The translations under genes were made by a program, and so were the position numbers. From positions 6,758,001-6,822,000 of the forward strand of contig JAWNGF010000001.1 of the NCBI GenBank assembly GCA_037039685.1: a DNA stretch of 64,000 nucleotides, given 5' to 3'. Below, piece after piece: positions 1 to 16,280 of this stretch (positions are counted from its first letter, which is position 1; every line of letters begins with the position of its first letter). The stretch comes from Ceratobasidium sp. AG-K (lineage: Eukaryota > Basidiomycota > Agaricomycetes > Cantharellales > Ceratobasidiaceae). The notes under the pieces are model-generated. The model ran no database searches. It had not been told where the DNA came from and was given only the letters and a program-made list of their open reading frames with translations.

Positions 1-2083
1 GAACCAAGAAATAGTTGGAAAGCTCATTGTTGATCGCAAACTTGCACCGTTCTATCGTCCACTTGAGGATTATGAACAGGATTGGGATGATGAAACCATT
101 CTCAGAAATCGCAAGACCAAGCCAGGAGAGCAGGCACTACCCGCTCCGGTGACCATGTCTGTTTCTGTGCCAAGCTCTGCCGGGAAGGGCAGCAGCAAAG
201 GAAAAGGCGTCGCCGACCGACGCGAGCCGCAGAAGATGTCGGAGGCAGAGGTGTATCGTGGAGCAATAGAGTGCCCCATCTGCTTTATGGTGTGTTGTTC
301 TATCACATGGATTTCGTCGATACTTACGGATTCCGAAAATCCATAAAGTACTATCCGCCTAATATTAATCGCTCTCGCTGCTGCGACCAAGCGATTTGTA
401 CGGAGTGCTTCGTCCAGATCAAGCGCAATGAACCGACAACCACACACATTGTCAGCGAGCCTGCCGCGTGCCCGTATTGCGTCCAGGAGAACTTTGGTGT
501 GACATATGAGCCGCCGAGTTGGAGAGCCGGCCTTGTACTTAACTCGTCGGTCAGTATACCAAGCCAAATATGCGGATGATGCCCTCTGACGATTTGTCAA
601 CCCCGCTGCCAGTCATCTGGTCGCCCCGAGCTGCCTCGGTTGGGCGGCTCAGCCGTGTCGAGTGGCTCTGCCGATTCTCATGGTCACCTCACAGCTGATA
701 GACCTCGACGCAAGTCGGTGCCCCACCAGGCCGGGGAAGTTGTAACAATCGATTATATTCGTCCTGATTGGGAGGCTAAGCTTGAAGCGGTTCGAGCTGC
801 AGTAGCGAGGCGTGCAAACCGACGTATTGTTATGCGACAAGTTGGGGATCGGCTGATCCCAGTTGGTATCACGAGCGGACGCGTTGTGCCTGTGAATGTC
901 GCGGAGGGCGAAGGAAGCGGCAGGCGTAGCCGCCGTCAACGAAATGGAGGGTCTGCGGACTTGCCAATGGGTATGACTGGGCATGATCTTGAAGAGGTAT
1001 GTCAGCAGTGTCATCGTTTGAACTGGGATAATTGACATAGACATGACCTAGCTTATGATGATGGAGGCGATGCGACTATCTCTACTTGAGCATGAGGCTC
1101 AACAGCGTCGCGAACGCGAAGCTCAGGCCACTACTAACTCGAATTCCGCTCCGGCACCAGCTCGTGAGACTTCGAACGCATCACCAGGCCCAGCTTCTGA
1201 GTTACATGCAGACAACGCGAATCTCACGCCATCCATCGTTGACGCTGGCCCATCTCTTTCTGGGGCCAGTACTCCTCTCCGATCCACTTCGTCTGGCGCT
1301 CTAGGACCCGTTTCGGATAATTCGTCCGAGGTCTCGCAGCGCCTGTCATCTGATACACAACCATCACATCGTCGTGTCGGTAGTGGCCCAATCCAAGTGG
1401 CATCTTCCCCCTTGAACGGTGCGGCAGCTCTTGCTATGGCCGTCGGATTTCCTTCTACCCCCGATCCAACTGCACCTGGAAATACGCACGTTGGACAGTC
1501 CGGGTTTGCGCCCAGGACCCTGAACACATTATCCGCTGCAGTTGGCGTATCCAGCATCCCCGCGGCAATCCTCGGCTCAAGCTCGAGCGATCGCTCAGAG
1601 GTGAATCTGGTACCTGGTCCTGGACAATTGCGTCGGGATGGTCAAGCTCAGGACCAAAACAAAGCCGCGCAACCCGTTTCTGATGATCCATCTCCGCCGG
1701 CCCACGAGAATGAAACCGCAGCTCTTGGCTCTGGGCTTCACTTGCATTTGCCACTTGGCGGTGCTATCCCCAGGTCGACCACCGAGCCAGACAATCCACC
1801 CGGCCTACCAATAACTGATTACAACCCTCTACGGGGTGCCGGTCTAAACCCTGACTCTGGGAATTTATCACCGCCCGCCTTCCTAGCAGCCCAATCTCGT
1901 ACGACAACTGAAACGTCGATGCACACAGTAGAGAGTCAGCAATCCAAGGGCGAGAGTTATGATGCCTTGCCATCGTCTCCGGAAACGGAAACCAACCAGC
2001 CCCTCATAGGAGGGCCTCCGCAACTCGCTCGTCTTGATACTGATGACTCATATCACGTTCAGAGTAATTCAAACGCCGCGTAA
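1..2083 (+). CDS. SIP5: Sip5-type RING zinc-finger protein, 5' partial
   Basis: The 5' end lies outside the window; the first base is already coding. Translation gives a conserved block ([15 protein letters not shown]), a RING-like cysteine motif (CPICFM, then [12 protein letters not shown] and CPYC), then a conserved stretch ([20 protein letters not shown]), and a long Ser/Pro-rich tail of about 340 residues ending at the TAA at 2081-2083. Introns: 290-348 splits the RING right after CPICFM, a second lies at about 545-612 (exact donor unclear), and 997-1051 precedes an [14 protein letters not shown] helix. In yeast, Sip5 binds the Snf1 kinase and the Reg1/Glc7 phosphatase and takes part in glucose signalling; whether this protein does so is inference. 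The family assignment is strong and the function is weak. The tail is probably disordered. Confidence 0.8.
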
Positions 2084-3593
2084 TCTCGTGTATCTGAGCG
2101 GAAATGGTGCGTTCATATTCTACCACTGAGCTTGATCGCTCAGGGCGGACTATTCTCATATTCTCGGTCCCTATGTGCCACAAAGCAGCCTTTTGTTAAA
2201 TCTTCTGGCTCTTGTATCTATTAGACGCTTTTACGATGATCATTTTTACCAATGGAGTTGCCGGCGCATACATGACTGATGAGGTCCTTACTGCTAGCCG
2301 GGGCCTTTTTTTTTTAGTACCGATCGCGCTGCAACACGTGTGCCGGGCCGCTGCTTCGAAGGCGGTCTCACGCGGCCCCCGTCGCAACTGACTCATGTAA
2401 TTCGTGGACATTGTCCCTCAGATCCTAGAAAGCTTCCGCTTCGGGCAGTAATATCTGCATGGGGAGCTGGCGTAGTTCCCCTGAGTCAGCAAAAAATATT
2501 ACTCAAGTATCCAGGATAAGCCTCTTCAAAAGTGATCGCGCATTGCCGCCGGCGACGGTTGGGAGAAGAAGCATTCATATACATGCAAGAATCTATCGGG
2601 GGATGCAACGCTTAAACATACACACATATACTCGGTAGTACATGCCAAGCGGCCAAGATGTGAGCGAGGAGGTTCTTCGCCCATATCAAGACAGTCTTGC
2701 CCTGGAAGGGCCCGGCAGGCCGGCGGGATTCAAATAGGTTTGGGAGAGACTCTCCGTGCTCGGACAATGTATGATCTTCCTTTGGTAAGAGCACTTGCCC
2801 GGGGGATGATCCCCCATTTGGGACGTTGCATCATTGAAAGTTCGTCTGCCCAACAAAGTCCCGGTTTCTTATAACAAATCCATTTCAAACTGCGTCATGG
2901 TCGAAACAGCACACCAGCGGTTTCTTAGAACCAGTGGATCAGTGCCACCGTAACCAGTCCGATCCACATTTCAGATTTCGCACTGGGTCTCGCGACACTG
3001 TTTGGCCGCCAATCACTGCCTCGATTAAGTCATGAATCACGGCTCAGACCTGGCATCACAGCGCCGCCCCCATTGAAAGAAACATCCCTCGATCACATAT
3101 GTCAGCGTTACCGGCGGTTGGGGAAACACCATTCAGGTGGCTGAGGTTAACACTAGCAGTAACCTGACACTCTCTCGCGTGGTTCTTCTCCATAAACACA
3201 TCCAGGTTCGGGCCCTTGCCTATCACTGCCATTAGCGTAATAGTGCGAATTCTAAAAAAGGACGCGCCCTTCGCACAACGCTTGATTGGATGGCCAAACA
3301 CGTGGTTCTACCCGCCGTCTGACGCAAGCCCGTTTGGTCATGCACTCGATCTCCTACAGCTCCAATCGCCTCGGGGCTCCGTAGTCAACCTGATTCTGAT
3401 CAGCAGTCATTTGGGAGCGTAAACTAAGTTATGAACCCTGGCCCTGCGCTCTTCAAAAGGCCCACTTGCGCTGCTGACCCATCCCCAGACCCGCCGATTC
3501 TCTGGCCCGAGCATACTCTTCATCCCGCAATAGTAGGCAAACCGCTAATTCCAAAGCTCTTGCGAGTACTCAACAGTCTTTATGTAGTCAACA
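2084..3593. other. intergenic, no gene recognised
   Basis: About 1.5 kb between SIP5 and the zinc-finger gene. Only short open frames occur (for example 3216-3422 and 3431-3634 on the plus strand) with no recognisable motif or splice-linked continuation. It should contain the SIP5 3' UTR and the promoter of the downstream gene; a T-run lies near 2310. Confidence 0.5.
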
Positions 3594-4497
3594 ATGTCCT
3601 ACCCCGTCGTCGAAATGGGCTTTTTACCGTTTGAAGGGACTCAGTTCCTAGACACTCAACTCCACGACTCACAGCCTTCTTTGAGCCCAAATGGCATGCA
3701 CTACAGTTCGAATATGTTCCATTCATCTCCATTCAATCCTATACTTCCTGGAGAGTGGTTAACATCTGGTGAGTCGCTGAATAACGTCGCATATACTTGG
3801 GCTAACCATGATTTTAGCCCCAGATAGCGCTCAATGGCTCCCTGCGCCCGCTCCTTGGGACACCCCCCAATCATCGTATAGCAGCTCTTCCAGCTGTTCG
3901 TCCAGTTACGACCCATTCAACCTTGCGCAAGGCTTCCCATGTGACAGCAGTCCTGAATTCGAGGCCTATTCTCCCCCCAGCACAGCAACCTCTGAGGTGG
4001 AATTGCCTTGTTCTTTCGATCACTTTCCGTCTACTAGTGCCAAGTCTCTTACTGTGATGCCAATTGTGCCAAGCTCGAACCGGGCAACCCCACCAGCACC
4101 CGCTCGACGCATGAGACGTCCAAGCAAAGAATCCCCTAAGGTATGTAATGACTAATTGCCAAGGACTCGCAAACTGATCGGTGATTATGTTTTCTCCTCC
4201 AGAACGTTGCTGACGACCGGAAGTACCAGTGCGACTTCTGTCCCGTCCAGATGGCTCGCCTCCACGACATAAACAGGCACATGCGTATACACAGTCAGTT
4301 GCAAATTGGTATTTTTGGTCTCCGATTTCTAACCGCAAATTTGAATTTCAGCGGGTGTCCACCCTTACGCGTGTATCGGATGTGGTGAGACTTTCCGCCG
4401 TACGGACGCGAGGACCCGGCACTGGTGCAAACAGCCCGAGTGCTTCAAGATTCACAGCGCGAAAGCGCCAGCGTCGAAGGTAGGAAAACTACGCTAG
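3594..4497 (+). CDS. Small C2H2 zinc-finger transcription factor
   Basis: Four exons: 3594-3768, 3818-4140, 4203-4293 and 4352-4497, with 49-62 nt introns that all keep frame. The product is about 244 residues. The first 170 residues are Ser/Pro-rich and likely disordered. They are followed by a basic patch (RRMRRPSKESPK) and a textbook finger C-x2-C-x12-H-x3-H (from YQCDFC to HMRIH). A TGVHPYAC linker leads into a second finger, C-x2-C-x12-H, ending in an unusual WCKQPEC segment, so finger two may be of C2HC type. An intron separates the fingers. The role is presumably sequence-specific DNA binding in the nucleus; the target genes are unknown. The start was chosen because it opens the only long frame that splices cleanly into the fingers. 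Confidence 0.8.
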
Positions 4498-5020
4498 ATT
4501 TCGGCCACCAGGACTGATAGTATGGTATAGATCAGGCGACGAATTCCGTAGACATGCGCTAGAAGCAGTTTCTTTTCGTTTTGAGCCTTTATCTACTAGG
4601 ACAGTTGCATGAATCCAATAGGAGCCCCGGGGCTGTGTAGTATTGTACGAACTTTCTGTACGGTTTAATCTCATTATCATTGTTATTTATGGGTTTGTAT
4701 ATGTTACCAATGTTAGATCATAATAGAGTCTTGTGTTTTACACGCCAAGTTGTGACTCATGGGCGGCCGGTGTAAGAGATTTTGCTAACTCTGTGGCGTG
4801 TGGACGCGTAGCGCGCATCAATGCAATCCGCTTGAATTTCAGACGGTAAAATGGGAGCGTACATCCTCCCCGACTCACACAAGTTGATCGTCAAGTTTTT
4901 ATGACAATTACAGTGTAGTAATAGACGACGTATACAATGATCTATATATGACACACGTTTAAGTGAACGACGATCAATCCAACTTAACCTTCGAAGGGGG
5001 ATCTGGAGGCGGGAGCCGTG
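4498..5020. other. convergent 3' spacer
   Basis: Lies between the stop of the zinc-finger gene (+) and the stop of the Ca2+-ATPase gene (-). AT-rich, with no credible open frame; presumably two overlapping 3' UTR and polyadenylation regions. Confidence 0.5.
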
Positions 5021-8639
<3,619 letters not shown>

Positions 8640-8641
8640 AT

Positions 8642-8699
8642 CTGTGAGCACGCAATCAGGACCTTGCTATATCGTATAAAACCGGGTGAAAGGACGTAC
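8642..8699 (-). other. probable 5' UTR intron of the Ca2+-ATPase gene
   Basis: On the minus strand a GTACGT donor (from 8699) and a CTCACAG acceptor (to 8642) flank 58 nt ending two bases before the ATG at 8639. An upstream exon spliced here would run into an in-frame stop, so the intron is read as lying in the leader. Confidence 0.5.
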
Positions 8700-8920
8700 T
8701 TTTGAGACAGTGGATGTGGCGGCACTTGCAACGCTTGAATCAATTTAAGCAATAAGCTTTGCGCCGCGTGTTCCAATCAACCACCGACACGTTGGTCGAG
8801 ACCATCCCACTTACTCAGCCATGTTTTTTTAGCGCCAAGGACACGTCAGTCACTCGCCACAAACAGATCCCGCTCAACCAAGTGCATATAATCAATTGCC
8901 AGATGGTGTCCAACAAATCA

Positions 8921-11900
8921 CTAATCTGATACGAACAATCCTGTGCTTCGCCAATATCCAACCCATCGAATAACATCATCACGGCTCAAAGCTGGTACAT
9001 TCCTCAACGTAGGGCTTAGGAGCTCGGATACTGTGGTAGTCAGATGGGGCGGGCCAAATGCTTCGGAATCCTCTGGGTTTAGCTCGCTTCGTCCTCGCAT
9101 TTCCTGGTCTGCCCTCGCCATGGTTTCAAACGTTGCCTGTATCCTAGTCGTCGGAAACTGGTGATGGGTAGGCTGACCGTCGAATGAGGCCGCTGCTTTT
9201 GCGACTCGTTCGTTCCAGTCATGGAAGGGGATGGGTAATAGTGCTTTTCCGATCTCGGCCTTGAGTACCTGGGAAAATGCTGTCATGAGCTCGGATAACA
9301 TTACCGCTCGCGGATGAACTATATGCGCGACTGGTGGTAGACACGTAGAAGTACACTGGCAGATGTCCAGCATTGTAAGTGCGGCAACATCGAGTGGAAG
9401 CCAGGATATTTTCTTCAATTATTGATTAACTCGAGCTCGTCCTTCACATTCTTGAGCTAACTCACCCCAACAGCATCTGGAAGATACCCAATCGAAACAG
9501 ACGATGCGATCAACGCAGGAACCCAGTCGTTCTTCGACCACGAACCGCTTCTCGCGTCGCCTGTAAGTTGACCGAGGCGCATAATGCATGTTTCCAGTCC
9601 CGCTGCATTTGCGGCTTCTAGCACCTGTGTTAAAGTTGTAGTTATGATTGTTCTAGGCAGCCAAGCTTAACATTACCTTTTCAGCTACATACTTGCTCTC
9701 GCCATAACCGAAACCAGCCAAGGCGTTCGCTCGCTCGATATACTCTTCGCAAAGGGTTCGCCCTGGTAAACCCAACCCGGCGACCGAGATCGAAGATGTA
9801 AAGACCAAGCGAGGAGCACGCTTGTATGTAGAATCCAATGCGAGATCAACCAGGTGCCGGGTGCCCCGTATGTTTGGTTCAAATGATTGGAGATTCCAGT
9901 TGAAATCGACCTGCCATGCATTCTAAACGGTCGCGTTAGCATGGTAGCCTTGTTTCGCAGATATTGAAAAACGTGCGTGAATGATAGTTGTTGCGGATGC
10001 TCTGATCTAACAATCCAAATATAAGGATTTAGTTCAAGTTAAAAAAAACTAGGCTAAGTTTGCTTGCCTCTTCATAATCTTTCTCTAGCAATCCCAATCT
10101 ATTATCGTGCAAATTGCACTCCAAAAATACCAGTTTGGGGTGATCGAGTAGGCTGCTAGAAATACTTTTATCCTTGAAGGATGCGACCTGCCTTTGCGCT
10201 ACTGGAGCGGGGTCATTTTTGTGGGGTCGATTAATGGCCCAAACCCGCTGAACCTTGTCGTTTGATAGCAGCTGTGCTAACAGATGAGAGCCCAGCGCAC
10301 CAGTTGTACCTGTCAGCACGACGCACTCTACAGGATCCGGCCCGATGTCGGACCAAGTGGAGCTGTGCACGCGGGCGGTCATGCCTTGGGTATACCGCTC
10401 GATCAAGGAATCCATCACCGCCAACCCGCTGCTAGGGTATTCAGGCGGGCCGTTGGTCACGATGAGGCGTCCACCGAGTAACTCGAACAGACGGTCTACA
10501 AGCTGTTGGATCGAAGGGCTGCCGAAAATCCACTGTTGTGACACCTGCGCCTCAAGCTGTCGAGCCGCCGGATCAACCGAGGATACCAGTGCACCTCTAA
10601 CCATTCCTGACAACAGAGTGGCCCTCAAACTTGAACGGAATAAGTTGTAGTACGTATTTGACGTTTTGCAACACGTATACGTACCTATCAAGGCCTTGTT
10701 GGAATAGATCAGTGGATGGGTCTATCTCTCGTCCCAAAAGCTGATTCGTACAACGGGTCAACCAGGACCCAATTTCATCTCGATCTTTCCACGTCCTAGG
10801 AGCGCCGGTAGCCGCAGACGGAAATCCCCGTTTTAATCGCGCATACATTCGAGCGATGTCATCCGTATACAATTTGATCGCTGCGGCCCGAGCAACGTTT
10901 CCTTTTGGAGTACGAGGCAAAGGCCGACCTGGCTGCGAAAAGATGATAGCTTCTCGGACGATGCGCGAATGGGTTGTTGCATTGTTGTTTGCAACCTCAA
11001 TATAAGGCCTAAGTCAGCGATAATTCAGTCAAATTACGCTTTCTTAGGCAAGTTAACCTCACCATATTTGGTTGACGATGTTTTCATGACGTTCACCTGG
11101 GGAAGATTTGGGGTAAGTGCAATTGAGTTCGAGTAATAAACCAGTCTGGTTTTGCTCTCTTCCAAACATGACCGCGGATAGTACGAGTGGACTTTTGACG
11201 ATTTCGTCCTCTATGTACAAGCATCTACGGTTAGCTGTCTTGGTTATAACATACGAGGTTCTACCTATTGGAATGGGGTTGGTTTTTTCACCGTTAAGAA
11301 GTACGATCTGGTCATCTGCGCGACCAACACTATCGTATGCTCCTTATCAAAACCCAGATTCCTGCGATAGCCAAACACTCACAGTTTCCATAAACCCGGC
11401 TTCGTAGGGTGAGGAACGACCAGATCTTTTGTCGCGTATCCTGATTCGCCCCTTTCATTGGTATAGTTGGTAACGAAAGGCTTGTGCCAAGGCGTGCGCT
11501 AACCCCTTTTTTAATATCATTATGATGTTCTATATTAGATGACCCACCATCAGAATCAACTCATAACTTCCATCTCGATCGTGTTGAGCTATAAGCTCGA
11601 GCCGAACATATTCTGGGAACTCAATATATATCCAATCTTCTGGTGCTCGTCGTTCAAGGTCGAATAGAACAGGTGCCCCGAATTCAGTAGCTCCATACCC
11701 AGCCCGCAGCGAGACTCCTATATAAGAGTTAATTTATATTGGCCGGCATAGCCAATTGGACTTTCCTTGCTTCACCAGCAGGTCTCCGACCGGAAGGGTA
11801 AGGGGCCCGCCGGCATACACCTTAAAATTTGAAATGAGCAGACCGAAATCCTTGGAGTACATCGCACATACCACGGCACTCAGCTGTTTCAAGTGCTTAA

Positions 11901-13019
11901 CTGCTTGCGGGTTACGAGACCATGACTAATCAAAGGGCATTAGTTAGGTACCACCAGATAGTACATCTACATACTTCGAGGAAGGCTGGGACTATGAGCA
12001 AAAAGGTGCATTGCGACCGTATTACAACGCGCATTGCGATATCGGGATTCGGAACTACAGGAGTTGGCCCAGGTGCGAACAAAACCGAAGTAAATCCGGC
12101 GAATTGAGGGTAAAAGCATTGAGCAATAAATCCCTACTAGCCGTCAGTATTGCCCGCCACAAAGTCCGAGAGCAACCTACCATGACATGAAAGGTGGGTA
12201 GTGCCATCAGTCCCACTCGCGCACCAGGCCCACCCATTTGCCACCGGGGAGCTGCGGTCTTCAAAGGTAAGGAGCTGGACAATTGAACGAGAAAATTGCT
12301 TACGCTGATTCACAAAGCTGCTCAATAGGCATTCTTGGGTATACAGGATCGGTCGAGGCAACCCAGTCGACCCTGAGCTGTGTAAAACTGCTACGAGGGG
12401 GTCTTCCACTCCTAGTGTAATATTCGGGAACGGTTCATACGTCTCTCGTTGATAGGGTTGAAACAACTCGTTGAAGGAAGGGAGGCGGATCCTGTGAAGT
12501 TCATGCTTGCCCTCTTCCAATGATAAGCATACCCCTTCGACCAACTGGAAAATTGCAGATCCTCCTCCACTAAGTATGTAGGATGTTTCTGTTTCAACTA
12601 ACAGGTGACAGATCCCGGCGACAGACACTCGAGGAGAAATGGGAAAAGGCTGTTGCTGCGATCAGCACCTCGAGTCAAGATCTGATGCAGTTACATACCA
12701 CCAGGCCTGCTCTCAAGATCCCTAGAACGAGCGCAATATTTACAATCGTGTCCGTAGAAGTAAGTATCCCGATTCGGGTACCATGAGGGAGCATTGCACC
12801 GGGGTTTACGACGTGTGCAGCACGATGGACAGCATGTGCAAGCTCCTTATAGGTAACAATGCTGCAACTGTTTGGTTTAGCCGTATTGTCAGATCCGTCG
12901 ACGAGGATCGCAAACTCGCAGTCCGGGTTAATAGCAAGGTGATAGTCGACCAGTTGGTTTAGGTTGACCGATCCATCAGTGGGTGGTGGGGAGAAGACAT
13001 CTAGTAACCCAGCAGCCAT
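8921..13019 (-). CDS. NRPS-like adenylation-carrier-reductase (A-T-R) enzyme
   Basis: A multi-exon gene for a stand-alone carboxylic acid reductase of the fungal NRPS-like type. The starting Met is at 13019 (MAAGLLDVFSPPPTDG). The adenylation domain covers roughly the first half, with the P-loop motif VAVLHSSGSTGLPRPI, FHVMGFIAQCFYPQFAG, and the core RAGYGATEFGAP. The carrier domain follows (DPSTDLFQQGLD), with the phosphopantetheine Ser in GLDSLRATLL; its codon is split by intron 10630-10684. The C-terminal reductase is an extended SDR: VVLTGTTGALGSHLLAQLL binds NADPH, and FTSSISVAGL and YGESK hold the catalytic Ser/Tyr/Lys. It ends SRDDVIRWVGYWRSTGLFVSD. Such enzymes adenylate an acid, load it, and release it reductively as an aldehyde or alcohol. 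The acyl substrate cannot be read from this. No other biosynthetic genes flank it. Confidence 0.88.
10630..10684 (-). other. intron splitting the phosphopantetheine Ser codon
   Basis: GTACGT donor and TTCAAG acceptor. Removing these 55 nt joins AG to T, making the Ser of GLDSLRATLL, the cofactor attachment site. Reading through instead gives GLDRYVYVLQ and destroys the site. Confidence 0.75.
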
Positions 13020-13750
13020 GGTAGCTAGGAGAGTACTTCTGACTGGAGAGTGAGAGACGAGTCGTGAGATCTTGCGCTGACGGTCGTATATAAGGACTGA
13101 ATCATGTAGCTAAAAAGCAACACTAGCGATTCAGACGCAAGTCCAAGGCGAGCTCAACAGAGGGGACCGGTTTATCGACAGGAGAACGACGGGAAGACAT
13201 TTTTTGAGCGACTAGGCGATCAACGTGAGCCCAATTCTCTGGGATTACCAGCTGGACGTTTGCAAGTAAATTTGTCGAGACACACCTTGGGATGAAGTTT
13301 ACTTTCGCAGCGCCGGACTACAAATTCCGCTCGTCCCACGAATGGCTGGCCAGGACTGCCTGATGGGCCTGTGGTACCTCAATCGCCGGAGTGCGGCCGC
13401 AACGACTATTCGCATTGTACGTAAACACATCCCGCTGGCTAATTAGGTATAAATGTGAGAGTTTTTCTTTTCTTTTGGCATCGCCATGCAAGATCCATGG
13501 TGGAGCTCAGAAAGTAGCTGGTGATGGACGTTTAAAATTAAATCTGTCATCACGTGTGGTTCTTGTACGAAGAACTGTGCCTGAAAATTGTGGTCACTTT
13601 ACGATGCTTGGCAAGCACGGCTTCACACTTGGTACTTCAATTGTGCAAGAATACACTACAGCGCCCACATTGAAGGCCATTTTAGGTACAAAAGGGAAAA
13701 AAAGAAGACAACAAAGAGAAATCCAAAAGCAGGTCAAATAAAGACGACGA
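13020..13750. other. intergenic, no gene recognised
   Basis: About 730 bp holding the promoter of the A-T-R gene and the 3' UTR of the Hsp70 gene, both on the minus strand. A plus-strand open frame at 13391-13741 has no motif and is A-rich at its end; I do not regard it as a gene. Confidence 0.5.
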
Positions 13751-15319
13751 TCACCGCATACCAGCAGTAGCTTTCTGGAGCGCACGCTTGATTCCGAGTT
13801 GAGCCTTCTTGAGCTCATCAGCAGTCGAGGACTCGATCTCCAGCTTCTCCATAGCCTTAGCGAGCTCAGCCTCCACTTGTCCCTTGGCTCCACGCTTGAG
13901 CTTCATGCCAATCTCCGGGCTAGTGATGGTGCCCTCGACTTGGTGGATGTACGCCTCAAGATCGGCCTTGGCCTCATGCCTCGCAGAGAAGTCCTTGTCG
14001 GCTTGCTTGAATTGCTCGGCATCTTTGATCATCTGCTCGATCTCGGCAGAGGACAGGCGACCAACAGAGTTGGTAATGCCTGGGCAGTAGATATCAGTTG
14101 CCTATCTAGATTCAAGCTAGGTGAACTTACTGATAGAGGCCTTGCGACCAGAAGCGCGGTCCTGAGCAGAGACCTTCAGGAGACCGTCGGCATCAACTTC
14201 GAAGGTAGTGACAAGCTCTGCCTGTCCACGGGGCATGGGGGGGATGCCAGTGAGCTCGAACTCTCCCAGGAGACGGTTGTCGCGGCACTGGGTACGCTCG
14301 CCCTCGTAGCTGCATGCAAATTTAGTTGGTATATGCGAGTGCGAAACTACTGCTCACGCACACTGGGAAAGTAACGGTAGTCTGGTTGTCCTCGACAGTG
14401 GTGAAAGTCCTCGACTTGTTGGTGGGGATAGGAGTGTTACGAGGGACGACAACACCAAAGACGTCGCCCTGCATGGCAACACCAAGAGAGAGAGGAGCGA
14501 CATCAAGGAGGAGCATGCCCTGGGTCTTCTCACTGGTCTGGCCAGTCAACACGGCAGCCTGGACGGCAGCGCCGTACGCAACAGCCTCATCGGGGTTGAT
14601 CGACTTGTTCAATTGACGGCCACCAAAGAACTCGCTAACGAGCGACTGGATCTTGGGGATACGAGTTGAGCCACCAACAAGCACAATATCGTCAACCTAG
14701 ATAACATGTCGGTCATTGTTCAATAAACATTTCGACCAACAAACCTTGTCTTTGGGGATCTTGGAATCCTTCAGGACCTTCTCAACGGGATCAAGAGTCG
14801 ACTTGAACATGCTCGCGTTGATCTCCTCGAAACGAGCACGAGAGATATTGGCGGAGAAGTCCTCACCCTATCCATAGTGTATCAGTACACATAAATGAGA
14901 GGTAACCAAATAACAAACCTGGTACAACGAGTCGACCTCGACAGTAGTCTGGGCAACGCTAGAGAGAGTGCGCTTGGCGCGCTCACATGCGCTGCGAAGA
15001 CGGCGGATGGCACGAGCGTCGTCCGAAATATCGTGCTTAGTCTTGCGCTTGAACTCGGCTTTGAAGTGTTCAAGGAGTGTGTTGTCAAAGTCCTCACCGC
15101 CAAGGTGGGTGTCACCGGCAGTAGCCTTGACAGCAAACACACCGCCCGTGATGTTGAGCAGGGAGACATCGAAAGTTCCTCCACCCAAATCAAAGATGAG
15201 GACATTCTTCTCCTCCTTGGACTGCTGGTCCAATCCATAGGCGATAGCAGCAGCGGTAGGCTCGTTGATGATACGGAGGACCTCGAGACCAGCGATGGCA
15301 CCAGCGTCCTTGGTGGCCA

Positions 15320-15350
<31 letters not shown>

Positions 15351-16133
15351 ACTAATAATCGGATAAGAGACTTTGCTTTCAATAAATTTTGTAAACGAGC
15401 TCACGTGACAACGGCCTTCTTGACAGTCTTGCCGAGCTTCGCCTCCGAGATTTCCTTCATTTTGCTCAGAACCATCGAGGAGATCTCCTGAGGGCTGAAA
15501 GTCTTCTCTTCGCCGAGATAGTCGACCTTGACATATGGGGATCCGTCCTTGTCAACAACGGAGAAAGGCCAGTGGGACATATCCTGAACACAAGGTCAAG
15601 AGCTGCACCAAAAATAAAGCCTAGCATGACGGACCTTCTTGACATCCGGGTCACTGTGATGCCAATTGAGTACAATTTGTTCAAAAAAGGGAGGGTATAT
15701 GCTCACTCAAAACGACGACCGATGAGGCGCTTTGCATCGAATACCGTGTTCCTGGGGTTCATCGCCGCTTGATTCTTGGCGGCATCACCAATCAGACGCT
15801 CCTCAGCGGAAAAGGCGACATAGGAAGGAGTAGTACGGTTGCCCTCTGCAAGTCATTTAAGCAAATTTCACAGGGCTAAGGGGTGGATAGATGCGTACGG
15901 TCGTTGGCGATGATTTCAACGCGATCGTTTTGCCAGACACCCACGCAGCTAACCAGCATCTATATAAGTTCCCTGGTTCAAGTCTGACAGGTGATCTTTA
16001 ACTCACGAGTAGGTGGTTCCAAGATCTGCACATCAAAGACAAATGCGCATTCAGTCATCCATCACCCAAGTTCGAGTTTGGGAGAAAACGCACCAATACC
16101 GATAGCACCGTCAAAGAGATCTTCACTGGACAT
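13751..16133 (-). CDS. SSB1: Ribosome-associated Hsp70 chaperone Ssb
   Basis: Cytosolic Hsp70 that binds nascent chains at the ribosome exit. Many small introns. The first exon is [13 protein letters not shown] and splices to DLGTTYS. The ATPase domain has [11 protein letters not shown], the phosphate-2 loop [14 protein letters not shown], the adenosine motif [17 protein letters not shown], and the linker region [13 protein letters not shown]. The substrate domain and a short helical lid end [13 protein letters not shown]. The missing EEVD tail and the Ssb-like start and C-terminus separate it from Ssa-type cytosolic Hsp70 and from BiP, which would carry a signal peptide. Length is about 615 residues, normal for Ssb. 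The start is 148 bp from that of the divergent uS2m gene. Confidence 0.92.
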
Positions 16134-16280
16134 TTTTAAAGAGAAACGGAGAGGGGGAGCTCGAAATGTGGTGGATGAGATGAAGCCCGATGATAGAGTT
16201 GAAGATTTTTGAGTACGAGATTCCGTGGATGATCCATCGGAAGGGTCCGGATGCAAATTATTGGAATCTCGATTTACGCC
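16134..16280. promoter_or_regulatory. short shared spacer between SSB1 and MRP4 starts
   Basis: Only 147 bp separate the start codons of two divergently transcribed translation-related genes, so a bidirectional promoter is likely. I see no clear TATA box or perfect heat-shock element. Confidence 0.5.

Noticed and set aside
14895..15491. 198-codon open frame opposite the Hsp70 gene
   Set aside because: Antisense shadow of highly biased Hsp70 codons.
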